A DNA stretch of 40,000 bases from Mesostigma viride (Eukaryota > Streptophyta > Mesostigmatophyceae > Mesostigmatales > Mesostigmataceae): the NCBI GenBank assembly GCA_009746045.1, contig RPFO01000079.1, forward strand, positions 5,626,233-5,666,232, written 5' to 3'. A program made the position numbers and the translations under genes. The stretch's first letter is position 1; the number at the start of each line of letters is the position of its first letter. Under the pieces are notes generated by a model. It had not been told where the DNA came from. It was given only the letters and a program-made list of their open reading frames with translations, and made no database searches. This document shows, one piece after another, positions 8,088 through 17,295 of this stretch.

Positions 8088-11039
8088 ACATATACTTGCA
8101 AGCCATGCCAGCATGCCCCTGATGGTAGCACACCTAGCCTGCGTGATGGGCTCCTGCAATGCATCTACAATCTGCTGTGGGTAGTCCTTACCACCCTCCA
8201 TCCTGATGAACCACGAGCCCTTGGCTTGGAACAACGTAGCCTGCATGCCACAGAAGACCATAGGCTCATTCTCCACCATGTGCTGTATCTTACCCAGCTC
8301 AAACCGCTTCTGGATCTTAGCCAAGACAGCCTCAACCCAGTCTGGTGGACCTATGAGATGTAGGTCATCACCATGCAGTGAGGCAAAGACAGGAAGGCCA
8401 TTGTAGGACCCTTGGAACAAACAGGGATCCACTGGAGACACCGAGAACCCACAAGTATTCTTCAAGAATTTCTCTAGGCTCTTTCTCCAGATAATGGGAC
8501 TGGACCTGAGACCTTCCAACCCTTTCAGAATTCTCAGGTACCTGGCCTTTATCTCTGCTCTCCATACAGCAGGTACAGTCACAAAGAAAGGAGGGATATC
8601 TCTCCAAGTCTGCCTAGCCTGATCTTGGTCACCCTTGAGAAAAGCCCTCTTGAAATCAATCAGCACAGAGCTATAGGGCACACCCTTAACCAGAAAAGAC
8701 AGAAATATACACAGCAGAATCCTCCACGTGTCATGCAGCATCCCTGGAGTATAGAGCTCCTCATCTAACAACTGGCCAGTGCCATGATACTCGGTTACAA
8801 CTGGTCTGACATGTGGCACCTGGACACCATCAACCTCCTTGAGCTTGAGGACAAACATCAATCTGAGCAGCTGGTGAACTTCTGGCAGCTCATCCACAGG
8901 TTCTGCACAGTTGGAAACTATCCACTCATGCCCAGAAGCAACAAAGCCAAGAGTCCATGCCTTAGCCATCTTGGGGCTCTGCATCATCTCGACTAGCTGG
9001 CGCCAGGGAATAGGACTGTGAGCAGCTATCTGGTACCTGTTTACCCCTAACTGCCTTGGATCAAAGGTGGTTGGGATTATCAACAAGTCCTCAGCTATGG
9101 GCTCCTGACTCTGAGGACCCTCAGCTGGCTGACTCCTAACAGCCTTCACCGCCACTGCAAGACCCTGGGAATAGTGATATCTTTCAAGGGGGAGGCTGCC
9201 CCTGCCTTCTAGTGCCAACTCATCAGAGGTCAAAGTAACCCCTGGCATGCACAAGAAGTTCTGTCCCAGAATGGCAGGCCCCTTATAGCCCTCTACCACA
9301 CAGAACGTGGTGGGCACCCCTAAGATAGGCACACTCACTTCCCCAAGGATCTTCATGGACACCTTTCCTGAGAAATCAGACACAGCAAGGCAACTGGGAT
9401 GGGACATCTGTAAGCCTACAGCATCCTCTTCCCTGATGACAGACACCTGTGAGTTGGTATCTACCTCCATTGTAGCTGCCCAGCACGACCCCCACCCCGT
9501 GAGCTTGGATACCTTGGGATCATGTTTGCTGCGCATGAGTGCTCGGATGACGTCCGCCATGAGAGGCCCCCGGGCCTTAGGTGGCTGCCCCGTCCCCTCT
9601 GGCCTTGTGACAGTTGCTTCAGCAGCCTCCTCCTGCTCGTCATCTTCCAGCAGGGACAGACCATCATCCACCACCAGAGGATTGTTAGCTGCTGCTGCCT
9701 GGCTCTGGCCTGGCTCCTCAACCCAGCTGGGAGGGCCTGGCCCGTCTGCAGGCCAGATTGCATGTGGCCTTCTTTCCTTGACATGAGCCCAGGACAACCT
9801 GTACACGTGCCTTGGATCCTTTTCCAAAGCCACCAGGCAAGATCTGTTAGCTTCTTCCACACGAGTGACAACCCCATCCTGCCACTTCCCCCGCTTGCCT
9901 GGAATAGATGGTTCCTTCCACATCCTGACCTTCAGCCCCACCTGAGGCCTCAGCACATTCCAGTTCTTGTCCTTACGTCTCAGCTGGGCAAATAACCTAT
10001 CTGCCTTCCTAAGACTGGCCTGCACCACGTTCTCAGGCAACAAGCTATACTGCAGGGCCAGGGGAGAGACAGCCACACCATCAAAGTAATAGTTAACCCT
10101 GTGGTTCAGCTGCTCTTCTATCCCCTTACACCAGGCTGCCCTCTCTAAGGCAGATGCCACAAGTGGCACTGACTCTGCTGCTAGCACCACTGTCTTCACT
10201 TCACGTATGGATCTCTCTACAGCCCCTTGCTGCCCATGACTCTCCCTGGGGACTACTACCAGCTTACAAGGCAGCTGGTCCTGATGCTTGAGCAAACAGT
10301 CAAACTGCAAGTCTGCCTGCACACTCTTGCACACCCCAAAGCCTGGGATCAGGGCCTTCATACCCAACAACAAGTGGTGCTCCTGCATACCAGGCAGAAC
10401 GTCTATCAGCCTGTATCTGCTGAACCTGTCCACCCCCACCAATATATACAAGCCCCTGATATGCTGGATATCCATCTGGATGTCGCCACGCTCCCTAGCA
10501 GGCTCCCTAGCATGGGACTGAGGTGGGTGAACAGCATTCTCCTGGCAACCACAGTTCTCAGCAGCAGCCTGGCAGGCTTCCCACAAAGGCTCCCTACCTA
10601 GCTTCCAAGCAAACATTGCTGCCTGCCCAGAATGCCCAAACATATGATGCAATCTATGGCCAGCCTCAGCATAGCTCAGCACTCTGTCAGTACTGACCTG
10701 GCGAGACGTCTGAACCGTGTGTGGGGACACATGATCCACTCCTGAGGTTCCAGGGCTTCCCTGCAGGCCATCCTGACGCCCCAAGCCAGGCCCTGCTCCC
10801 TGGACCGCTCCAGGCCCTTCCAGCAAGGTCCCTTGGCCCTCCAGGCCAGCACCTGCTGGAGACCCACCACCTGCATGAGGCATAGGGAATTCAGCTGCAG
10901 CATTGTTATTGCAATCCAGTGGAAGAACAACATCTTTACACCCTTGGTGCTGCACAAGGGGCACACCCCCATCCTTATGTACATCCAACACACCTTCCCC
11001 AAGGGGTGATTGACTATTTACAGGGGATGATGTAGCTAG
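8088..11039 (-). CDS. pol: Copia-1 pol: integrase, aspartic protease, reverse transcriptase (3' truncated)
   Basis: The frame opens at 11039, and residue 1 is taken at 10991. Domains by residue: His/Cys zinc-binding segment (HHMFGH near 115-120, CGC near 147-149); integrase core with D174, D227 and E259; a basic, SH3-like stretch near 348-405 (PQVGLKVRMWKEP); a retropepsin-like domain 505-582 with DTNS at 511-514 and ILGQNFL at 574-580; RT from about 690, with Asp779 in VLIDFKRAFLKGD and HGDD at 873-876 (codons 8364-8375) replacing the usual YVDD. The frame then runs out of homologous sequence at the LINE tail; residues after about 960 are read-through. The protease between integrase and RT is the notable feature. 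The frame differs from gag by one base, and gag's TAG at 11036-11038 overlaps its opening. Confidence 0.88.
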
Positions 11040-12394
11040 TCACTGCTGCCCAGACTGGCCCCTGCCCCAGCAGGCTTGGCCTTCCTGTCAGGACACTCAC
11101 GACGCCAGTGACCTTCCTTGCCACACACAAAGCATGCTCCACCCTTCTTCCCAGACCCAGCCCCACCCTTGCCAGGCTTCCCCTGGCCTCCCTGAGACTG
11201 TCCACCCTGCTTGCCCTGGTTGCCTTGAGCTTGGCCCTTGCCTTGCCCTTGGCCACCCTTACCCTGCTGACCACCAGCTTGCTGGCTCCCAACCCCTCCT
11301 TGGGAACCTGCACCCTTGCCACCCTGAGCCCCCTGCCTCTGGCGCCTGAAGCGCTTACGCTTGTTGGGCCTTGCCCCATCACGGGCTGGGTACCCGGGGA
11401 CATCACCTTGGCCCTGCACAGCGGAGGTGGCATTGCTGCCATGGGACTGGATAGCTTTGCAGGCAGGATCTGGCTTCCTTATGCTGAGGATTACAAGCTC
11501 CAGAGCACGCAAGGAGCCATCAGTCTGGTTAAGAAACATGCGGGCACTGTTCCTCCCATCCACACTCAAACCCATACGGTCCAGGAAATAGTCTGCCAAG
11601 GCCCTATCTGTGACCAGGAAGCCATACTTGGCCCCCTTGTCCCTGATACGGTTGAGCCTAGCCCATTCCTCTGCCACAGGGCCCACTATCTCAAAGGTGT
11701 CATACTGATGTTTATAGTAGTTGGTGAGGTTGAGAACCTTGTCAGAGAACTCCTCCCTCAACCCATCCAGGAACTGTGCCCAGGTTAGCTTATCCTTGAC
11801 ACCAGTCCTAGCCTTTTCCCTGACACGCTCTGACGAGTCCCTGTTGCACGTGGACGAGTGAAACACTTGCACTAGGTTGACAGTGGGGTCCACGGAGAGC
11901 ACAACCAGCTCCATGTCCTCTAGCCACTTGTCTAGAGCTTCCTGTGCTAGTGGTGGGTTAAGAGGCTTTTGTCCATTCATAAGCGTGACTGCACTCATGT
12001 GAGGTCTCGACCCTGGCAGCGCTTTCACCGGCTCCACCACAGTGGGTGTCACAGCAACAACGCCACTTGGGCCAGCAAGCACAGGGGAGAGCACATCCAC
12101 GTGAGGCCTCTTACCATTGCCGTCAGCGGAGGTGTCCCTCTTACGCTTCTCCACGGCAGGTTGCCCATTCGCCACCGTTATTGCATCAGATGCTCCTAGT
12201 GCCCGCGCCTTGCGCGCCTCCTCCACCGAGTCTTCGTGCCGCCTCTTGCTGCCTGGTCTCTTTCCCCCATCGCCCTCGCTGGCTGGGATCGCCTCCCCCA
12301 CCAGCTGCTCCTTGTCTTGCCGAGGCTCCTGGCTTGCCCCAGCCGGTGCCTCCATCTCGCCCTTGTCGCCGTCTCCCGGTTTGCCACGAGGCAT
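11036..12394 (-). CDS. gag: Copia-1 gag
   Basis: An intact frame of about 452 codons starts at the ATG at 12392-12394 (MPRGKPGDG). The N-terminal 120 residues are basic and acidic low-complexity sequence. The middle part (near LDKWLEDMELV to LRALELVILS) is a helical capsid-like region. The C-terminal part is a Gly/Gln-rich stretch ending in one zinc knuckle, CFVCGKEGHWRREC, a CCHC motif that binds the packaged RNA. This fits Ty1/copia gag, which gives the virus-like particle. The stop TAG lies one base out of register with the pol frame that opens right there, so pol may be made by a -1 shift or by reinitiation. The sequence around it, gtgactagcta, has no clear slippery heptamer. Confidence 0.88.
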   Translation of the reverse strand: MPRGKPGDGDKGEMEAPAGASQEPRQDKEQLVGEAIPASEGDGGKRPGSKRRHEDSVEEARKARALGASDAITVANGQPAVEKRKRDTSADGNGKRPHVDVLSPVLAGPSGVVAVTPTVVEPVKALPGSRPHMSAVTLMNGQKPLNPPLAQEALDKWLEDMELVVLSVDPTVNLVQVFHSSTCNRDSSERVREKARTGVKDKLTWAQFLDGLREEFSDKVLNLTNYYKHQYDTFEIVGPVAEEWARLNRIRDKGAKYGFLVTDRALADYFLDRMGLSVDGRNSARMFLNQTDGSLRALELVILSIRKPDPACKAIQSHGSNATSAVQGQGDVPGYPARDGARPNKRKRFRRQRQGAQGGKGAGSQGGVGSQQAGGQQGKGGQGQGKGQAQGNQGKQGGQSQGGQGKPGKGGAGSGKKGGACFVCGKEGHWRRECPDRKAKPAGAGASLGSSD

Positions 12395-12447
12395 TATATA
12401 CAGTGGGATGGCAAAACAAAACAGGCGATAGACAAGGAAGAACAGGC

Positions 12448-13227
12448 TCAAGCGCTGGTGCTGCCTGAAGAAGCCGCTGGCTGCTCTCCAGCTACTGCCT
12501 CCTCCTCACGCTCCTGCGCTGTGCGTGCCACCGGTGTCCCCACGCGTGGAACTGAGCGGACCTCCTCCGCGTTGTAAGGACCTAGCACACGGCTCACCGG
12601 CCTCCCGGCTGCTGTCTGCTCTACCGGCAGTCTAGGCGCACTGCCCCGGCGATACCACTGAAGATTTCTGACCCACCGGCTACCACCACCTCGCCGGTCG
12701 TTCCGCGACCCCCGACCAATCTCCCCAAAATCGTGTTCCGGCTCAAAGGGGATGTTTAACTCTGCCCTACGCCGAGCTGAGTATCCCTCGTTTGTGCCGT
12801 CACCTTTGTCAATCTGTTGTGACGACCGGGCTATGATGCCCGTTGGCCGGTCCACGAACTGATCGTGGAACTCCTCGTCGGAGACGTCTCGACCGGTGAT
12901 GACTGTCACCGTCGGCCCAGTCGCCCCTGGCCTGCTCTGCAACCTCGGATTGTCCAAGGTCGACCAAATCCCCGGCGGACGCGTAGTGATCACCCAGTGA
13001 TCGGCGTGACCACGCGCCTCTTGGATCAGAATGTTGACCAGGTGCTCACACGTTTGAGCCACCACCTCGGCCGAATCCCACGGGCTATCGGCCTCGCGCG
13101 TCTGCGCGTCCCGTATGATGTGTGACGCGTCGGTCCCCTCCCCCAGCGAGCTTGTCGCCACCCAGTGATTATACAATCTGGTTCCACCTAAACAGATGGC
13201 CACCAGTTGGCCCAGCGTCTCACGCGC
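12448..13227 (-). CDS. Unknown ORF upstream of Copia-1 gag, second part
   Basis: The open frame runs from just after a TAA at about 13230 to a TGA at 12448-12450, and ends 54 bp before the gag ATG. No ATG lies at its start; the frame could be a continuation of the upstream ORF at 13276-13596 after a frameshift or a short intron. The first half is mixed globular sequence (LYNHWVATSSLGEG, then a helix-like HLVNILIQEARG). The second half is Arg-, Gly- and Glu-rich and probably disordered. I recognise no domain. Its place between LTR and gag, matched by a similarly placed ORF in Copia-2, suggests that it belongs to the element. Confidence 0.5.
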   Translation of the reverse strand, partial: ARETLGQLVAICLGGTRLYNHWVATSSLGEGTDASHIIRDAQTREADSPWDSAEVVAQTCEHLVNILIQEARGHADHWVITTRPPGIWSTLDNPRLQSRPGATGPTVTVITGRDVSDEEFHDQFVDRPTGIIARSSQQIDKGDGTNEGYSARRRAELNIPFEPEHDFGEIGRGSRNDRRGGGSRWVRNLQWYRRGSAPRLPVEQTAAGRPVSRVLGPYNAEEVRSVPRVGTPVARTAQEREEEAVAGEQPAASSGSTSA

Positions 13228-13275
13228 TTAGTCAAGCGCCTGGATGGTTACGTGCCCGCCCTGGTACGCAACTTC

Positions 13276-13596
13276 TTAACTGTAGATCAACGAAGCAATT
13301 TCGTCGCGAATAGCGACGAGGCGCTCCGTGCAGACCCATCCTGTTTCCCCTGGCGACGTCGTCGCCCGAATCCTCATCACCACAGGGTCGTTTGCCGACG
13401 GCCCTGCTGCGTTACCGAACACAGCGACCCAACCTCCTTCCGCAAGGCCCCTCGCAACGTAGGCCGCTTGCACAAATGTAGAAGCGTTGGATGGGTGATT
13501 ATAGGGGTAGAATGCGTTTTCGCGCGCCGGCAACTCTGGAGCTGCTTCGCGCCTGGGAGATGACTCAGGTGTCTCAACCCGAGCCTCGGCCGACAT
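13276..13596 (-). CDS. Unknown ORF upstream of Copia-1 gag, first part
   Basis: A frame of about 106 codons starts at the ATG at 13594-13596 (MSAEARVETPESS), only 31 bp inside the proposed LTR, and ends with TAA at 13276. After a disordered N-terminal stretch it reads as folded protein (STFVQAAYVARGL...DPVVMRIRATT...ERLVAIRDEIASL). By eye, the last part resembles the corresponding place in the Copia-2 upstream ORF (GPDSN...FTVQVRGG...TAIEELDNAISSL). That similarity is weak and would need a profile search. No known function. Confidence 0.45.
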   Translation of the reverse strand: MSAEARVETPESSPRREAAPELPARENAFYPYNHPSNASTFVQAAYVARGLAEGGWVAVFGNAAGPSANDPVVMRIRATTSPGETGWVCTERLVAIRDEIASLIYS

Positions 13597-13626
13597 GAAA
13601 CCTTGCAAACAGAAATGCAATAGTAC

Positions 13627-14276
13627 GAGTTAGCGAGCAGCCAGAACTGTGAGTTCCTGGTCTCTCACGCCACACAACGGGATGAGCCAAAGTTGCAAGG
13701 CAGCAACCTTTTAACCCGTGCACCAAGCCACGACCACGGTGAGCGGTTCCACGTCCAATGTGGGAGCCTCGGTTCGTGCTTGCCAAGATAGCTGGTCATC
13801 CCCCATGACCAAGCTATATCCTTTGCGTTGTTCCTCGTTCCCATCGGCGTGACGAGGCACGTGCAGGCAGGCAAGCAAATCCTCAACGTCCACTGGCATC
13901 AGTGCAGAGCCAGGACGAACTGGATTTGCCTAGACTCTGCAACCTAGGAAGTACAGGACCTGTCACAAGCCTGCAAGGCCTAGTATCCTTGCAGACCTGT
14001 GCCAGTTCCTGTAGTCCACCAGTCACAGGCTGCTGCTCCTCTGGTCTACGTGGACCACAGTCACGTGATAGTCAGGCTAAGCCTGTGCAGGCACGGCCTG
14101 CCACGTGTCCTGTCCACTATACCAGAGGACTGTACCTTAGTCGGCCACGGACGGCTAGGACTTCGGGACCTCATATCTTTCTCGTCCCTTGTCTGTTTCA
14201 GGCGGTCAGCACGGCGTTGGAAAGGTCTTTCCAAACTGCATCCACTTAGCATATTGGTTGCCCAAAATGCTAACTG
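13627..14276 (-). repeat. Copia-1 5' LTR (proposed)
   Basis: Only one LTR of this element remains, so it is defined by comparison with Copia-2. It starts gagttagc and ends gctaactg, an inverted terminal pair matching at 7 of 8 positions. In Copia-2 the LTRs start gagtt and end aactc. Both LTRs also share a cgttggaaag block about 55-70 bp from the right end, and the flanks just inside read gtac/atac. The length, about 650 bp, is close to the 619 bp of Copia-2. Confidence 0.6.
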
Positions 14277-14429
14277 ATATATCGGTTTCTTTGTACTTTT
14301 TTTGATACATAGTAGTCGTAAACGTGCAAGGGTGGCCAGAAATCGCCGAATCCAGCGACCATGCTGCACAACTTTGGTGTGCCGAAATGCGCCATTTTGC
14401 GGCCACCGCCTGGGCCAAGGTAACGCCAT
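14277..14429. other. Short unassigned stretch between Copia-1 LTR and Gypsy-1
   Basis: These 153 bp include a run of T at about 14298. No gene or repeat is recognised. The stretch is flanking DNA into which Gypsy-1 inserted, since its target duplication lies directly after it. Confidence 0.6.
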
Positions 14430-14434
14430 CCATG
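14430..14434. repeat. Gypsy-1 target-site duplication, left
   Basis: ccatg lies directly outside the LTR. It is identical to the five bases at 23869-23873 on the other side. Confidence 0.9.
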
Positions 14435-15008
14435 TGTTACGTCCTGGCTCGACTCTATCCCAATCATCTCGCCTAATCTTACCTAAACTAGTGATGAGGC
14501 ACCTACCTAGGAGTGAGGAGCTATATTGGCTATAAGACCTAGGACGCGACGACGCTGCTTCTCAATGCATTCCCTTATAATACGCCATATACCGAATAAA
14601 ACCAGGGTACTACGAAGGAAACAATACTACACTGCCGTGACCCAAGCTAATATGTGTTAATTCATTTAACACACGCCGAGTGCCATTCACGAAGGACAAC
14701 TGCTGCATAAATGATCGCCGACAGGCGTGTATGCTCGGGCCGACATCGACCCTCGCCCACAGGACCAACGCACGTCCACAAGGTTCACACGCAGGATAAA
14801 AGGACCACTACTAAAGTACGCAGCGCGGCGCGACTGCACCGAACCACCATACTGTACAATTGCCACGTCACAAGGCCCGGTACCGACCGGCCAAAAGGTC
14901 CTTACTACACGTAAGCCTAGGAAAGTCAGCGAACTGCTCCGGAATGGCTGAGGCAACAAGGGACCTAATTTACGTCCGTAACAACAACAAAAGTTACGCG
15001 ACGTAACA
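14435..15008 (-). repeat. Gypsy-1 3' LTR
   Basis: 574 bp, identical by eye to 23295-23868. The ends form a 9-bp inverted pair, tgttacgtc and gacgtaaca, with canonical TG...CA termini. Confidence 0.95.
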
Positions 15009-15020
15009 CCTCCCCCCCAC
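15009..15020 (-). promoter_or_regulatory. Gypsy-1 polypurine tract
   Basis: On the minus strand the sequence gtgggggggagg directly precedes the 3' LTR, as expected for the primer of plus-strand DNA synthesis. Confidence 0.8.
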
Positions 15021-15379
15021 AAAAGGTAGGGAGCCCTCTCCCTACGCACAGGGAGGAAACAAAAGGGGTAGGAAAAACCTAATGCACCCAACACACACCA
15101 ACACAATCGATAGACCATCCCAGATACAAAGCACCAATAGTTCACACGGTCTCCACCACCACGCCGGGGGGTGTAGGGTTAGCCAGCACCAAGCCTGGTG
15201 GGAGGTTCCCCTAACTGCCTGGAACGGAGTCCTTGCCGGGGGGACGGCACTGGGCAGGACACACAGAGTAAACACATCAGTACTAAGGACCAAGAACAAC
15301 CAACCAACTGGCCAGAATATGAGGGCGACTCTATATACCGGAGGGACAACACCCTCAGGTCGGGCCTAAGGCCCTCTAT
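15021..15379 (-). other. Gypsy-1 3' untranslated region
   Basis: 359 bp between the last ORF and the polypurine tract. Short frames on either strand show no recognisable protein; nothing else is seen. Confidence 0.5.
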
Positions 15380-16624
15380 CTAGTTGCCATCAGTCTGGTA
15401 AGTGCCACGCGAGGCCAGCAGAACATCCAGATACGCATGGTAGTGGGGCACATCATCGGCATTGTCATGCGTATCTACAGTGAGGAAAACATCGGCCCAC
15501 ACGCCATCAGGAAAAAGGCCCAGAAAGGCCCAGTAATACCTATGCTGCGTAAGAACGACCTGGCCACGGGCCCAGTCCATGAAACCACAGGCAAAGAGGC
15601 GTAGGAAAGGCTCTACCGCGATCAAGCAGAGAGCCCGCAGGAGTAGGCGATGGTACCGGATCCGAGGGCGCAAACCCGTCGGGAAAAACAGATCTACCAG
15701 GGGCTCCACGTCAGACGGCCACATCCGGATGTGCCGAACCTCACGGGAGCGCCACCGACGGGCACACTGTCGCGACCCGAACGTCTCGAGGTAGTCGCTA
15801 GCCCGAGGAGGAGGATGGCCACGGGAGTCCAGACCCTGGCCCGGGATGGTCGCTGGACGACGGGCATCCCACTCTAGGATGGGCTGGAGAACCGTGCTGT
15901 ACGTAGCACCCGGCACCGCAGGAAACTCGACCGTAAGGGCATCTGAGGCCATAATGCCCAGAGGCGGAGGGTAAGCCCACTGGAACCCACCGTAGGTGTC
16001 CAAGTCATTGTGACGCCTAGCCCAGCGATACAGAACGCGCCGAACCAGGATCTCGCCCTGGAACACAGGATCAGCTAAAATAACCATATCGAAAGGAGGC
16101 CGATCAGTCTCAATGGGTAGGCCACGGTCCCGCGGCGCCCGACACACCTGGGAGAACCCGTAGGACATGGGCAAAATGGCAAGCTCGGCGGAGGCGCGCG
16201 GCAGGTTACACTGTCGGCAGGCGAGCGCAGACATACCGTACCCAAGGACAGGCGTGTCGCGCGACTCCGGCGTCGCATGCACCACAGAAGGGACCCGATC
16301 CCGATCGCCCTCGGACAACTCGCGGAGGGAATCAGCAGCGCGGGTGGCGCGAGGATCAGGGCCGCTGGCCCGAACAACCGCAGCCAAAGACCGCGGGGCC
16401 GAAGGGACAGGGGCCGAAGCAGGGGTAGGAACTGGCACAGACGCAGACGGCGCCGGTACAACAGGAGGTCGCGTCGGACCCGCTGCCGGAGGGGGTCGCG
16501 ACGGACCCGCCACCGCAGCTGGCGCTCCGGTCTCCGGTGGCGACGCACCCCCAGGCCACATGTTGAAAACAGGGCCCGTAGGGACAGGCAATCCGGCATA
16601 CGACTGGTTACCATCCAAGCTCTA
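15380..16624 (-). CDS. Unknown 412-codon ORF carried by Gypsy-1
   Basis: An uninterrupted frame follows an in-frame TAG at 16622-16624 and ends with a stop at 15380-15382. It starts with a Pro/Ala-rich stretch of about 110 residues and then becomes globular, with a Cys pair (ACRQC), many Arg/Trp/Tyr residues (RRVLYRWARRHNDL, RARGQVVL-like stretches, HRYYWAFLGLF) and an acidic end. It contains no ATG near its start; the frame is continuous with the next ORF upstream apart from the TAG. Its GC content is clearly higher than that of the pol part of the same element. I recognise no domain. It could be captured cargo, a host fragment, or a gag-like protein of another element. Confidence 0.6.
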
Positions 16625-17257
16625 GTCGGGCACCGGAATCCTCTGCGGAGGACCACCCTCCCAAAGCCTGGGAAGACCGCCCGGGTCGCTAAAGAAACCC
16701 CGCGATGGCGGCGCTGGCGCTGTGGGCGGCCCGGAAGCGACGACGGCGGGCGCGGCCGCTGGGGCGGAAGACTGGCGCAGAGGCGCAGGTACGTCGGTAG
16801 CAGGCGCAGAGACAGCCGGAGGCGTAGGAGCCGCAGCAACAGAAGAAACCGCAGCTACCGAGGGCTCGCACAGCGCGGGTGAAACCGTAGGCGCCGAGGC
16901 AACCGAAGGGGAAGGGGGCACAGATACAACAGACACCCCACCTGGCGTGGCTGGAGCATGCGCCTGGGCCGCCATGAAGGCCCCGAAAGCCGCGGTCAGG
17001 GACTGGATCTGTGCCTGCATCGCAGAAACAGTCGCCGAGAGAGGATCAGGCTCACGATCCGAGCCCAAAGGGGTAGGCTCCACCGACGCGCGCCGGGTCG
17101 ACCGTGGTGAAGACGGGACAGGGGAAGGAGCCGACACTGAGGAGGAGGACGCTGCAGGGGAGGCCGAATACTCTGGCGTGTACTGTGCCTCGACTGGTGC
17201 GTCCGTAGGGGAAGGGTCGCCAAATGCTACTCCCGCTGTCTGGTCCGCGATCTCCAT
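16622..17257 (-). CDS. Unknown Pro/Ser/Ala-rich ORF carried by Gypsy-1
   Basis: The frame is open from about 17374; the first ATG is at 17255-17257 (MEIADQTAG). It ends at the TAG at 16622-16624 and shares its frame with the 412-codon ORF below it. Most of it is low-complexity Pro/Ser/Ala/Val, with one helix-like segment (LSATVSAMQAQIQSLTAAFG) that could be a short coiled coil. The layout, a coiled-coil segment followed by Pro-rich linkers, recalls N-terminal parts of some gag proteins. That is an impression only. It starts exactly where integrase is cut, so it marks the junction of foreign and element DNA. Confidence 0.5.
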   Translation of the reverse strand: MEIADQTAGVAFGDPSPTDAPVEAQYTPEYSASPAASSSSVSAPSPVPSSPRSTRRASVEPTPLGSDREPDPLSATVSAMQAQIQSLTAAFGAFMAAQAHAPATPGGVSVVSVPPSPSVASAPTVSPALCEPSVAAVSSVAAAPTPPAVSAPATDVPAPLRQSSAPAAAPAVVASGPPTAPAPPSRGFFSDPGGLPRLWEGGPPQRIPVPD

Positions 17258-17295
17258 GAACTCGACCGCCCGTAGGAGGTCACAGGGGTTGTCAT

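Larger units (their letters stand above)
8088..14276 (-). mobile_element. Copia-1: truncated Copia-type LTR retrotransposon with unusual domain order
   Basis: On the minus strand the order is LTR (13627-14276), an upstream ORF region (12448-13596), gag (11036-12394) and pol (to 8088). Pol stops within the link between RT and RNase H, exactly where the LINE tail begins, so RNase H and the second LTR are missing. RT follows integrase, as in Copia elements, but the protease-like domain sits between them. Gag and the surviving pol are uninterrupted over about 450 and 960 codons, making this the best-preserved coding copy in the window. Copia-2 at 28660-36465 is a diverged relative with the same organisation. 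Confidence 0.88.

Noticed and set aside
10991-11042. Programmed readthrough of tgactag at the gag end of Copia-1
   Set aside because: The tga-cta-g string is in the pol frame, not the gag frame, and no long frame precedes it there.
11108-11788. 226-codon plus-strand frame opposite Copia-1 gag
   Set aside because: It is the antisense of the Gly/Gln-rich gag tail and has no independent features.
14702-15145. 152-codon minus-strand frame within and beside the Gypsy-1 LTR, repeated near 23547-23945
   Set aside because: It is the LTR itself read as protein; both copies are identical because the LTRs are.
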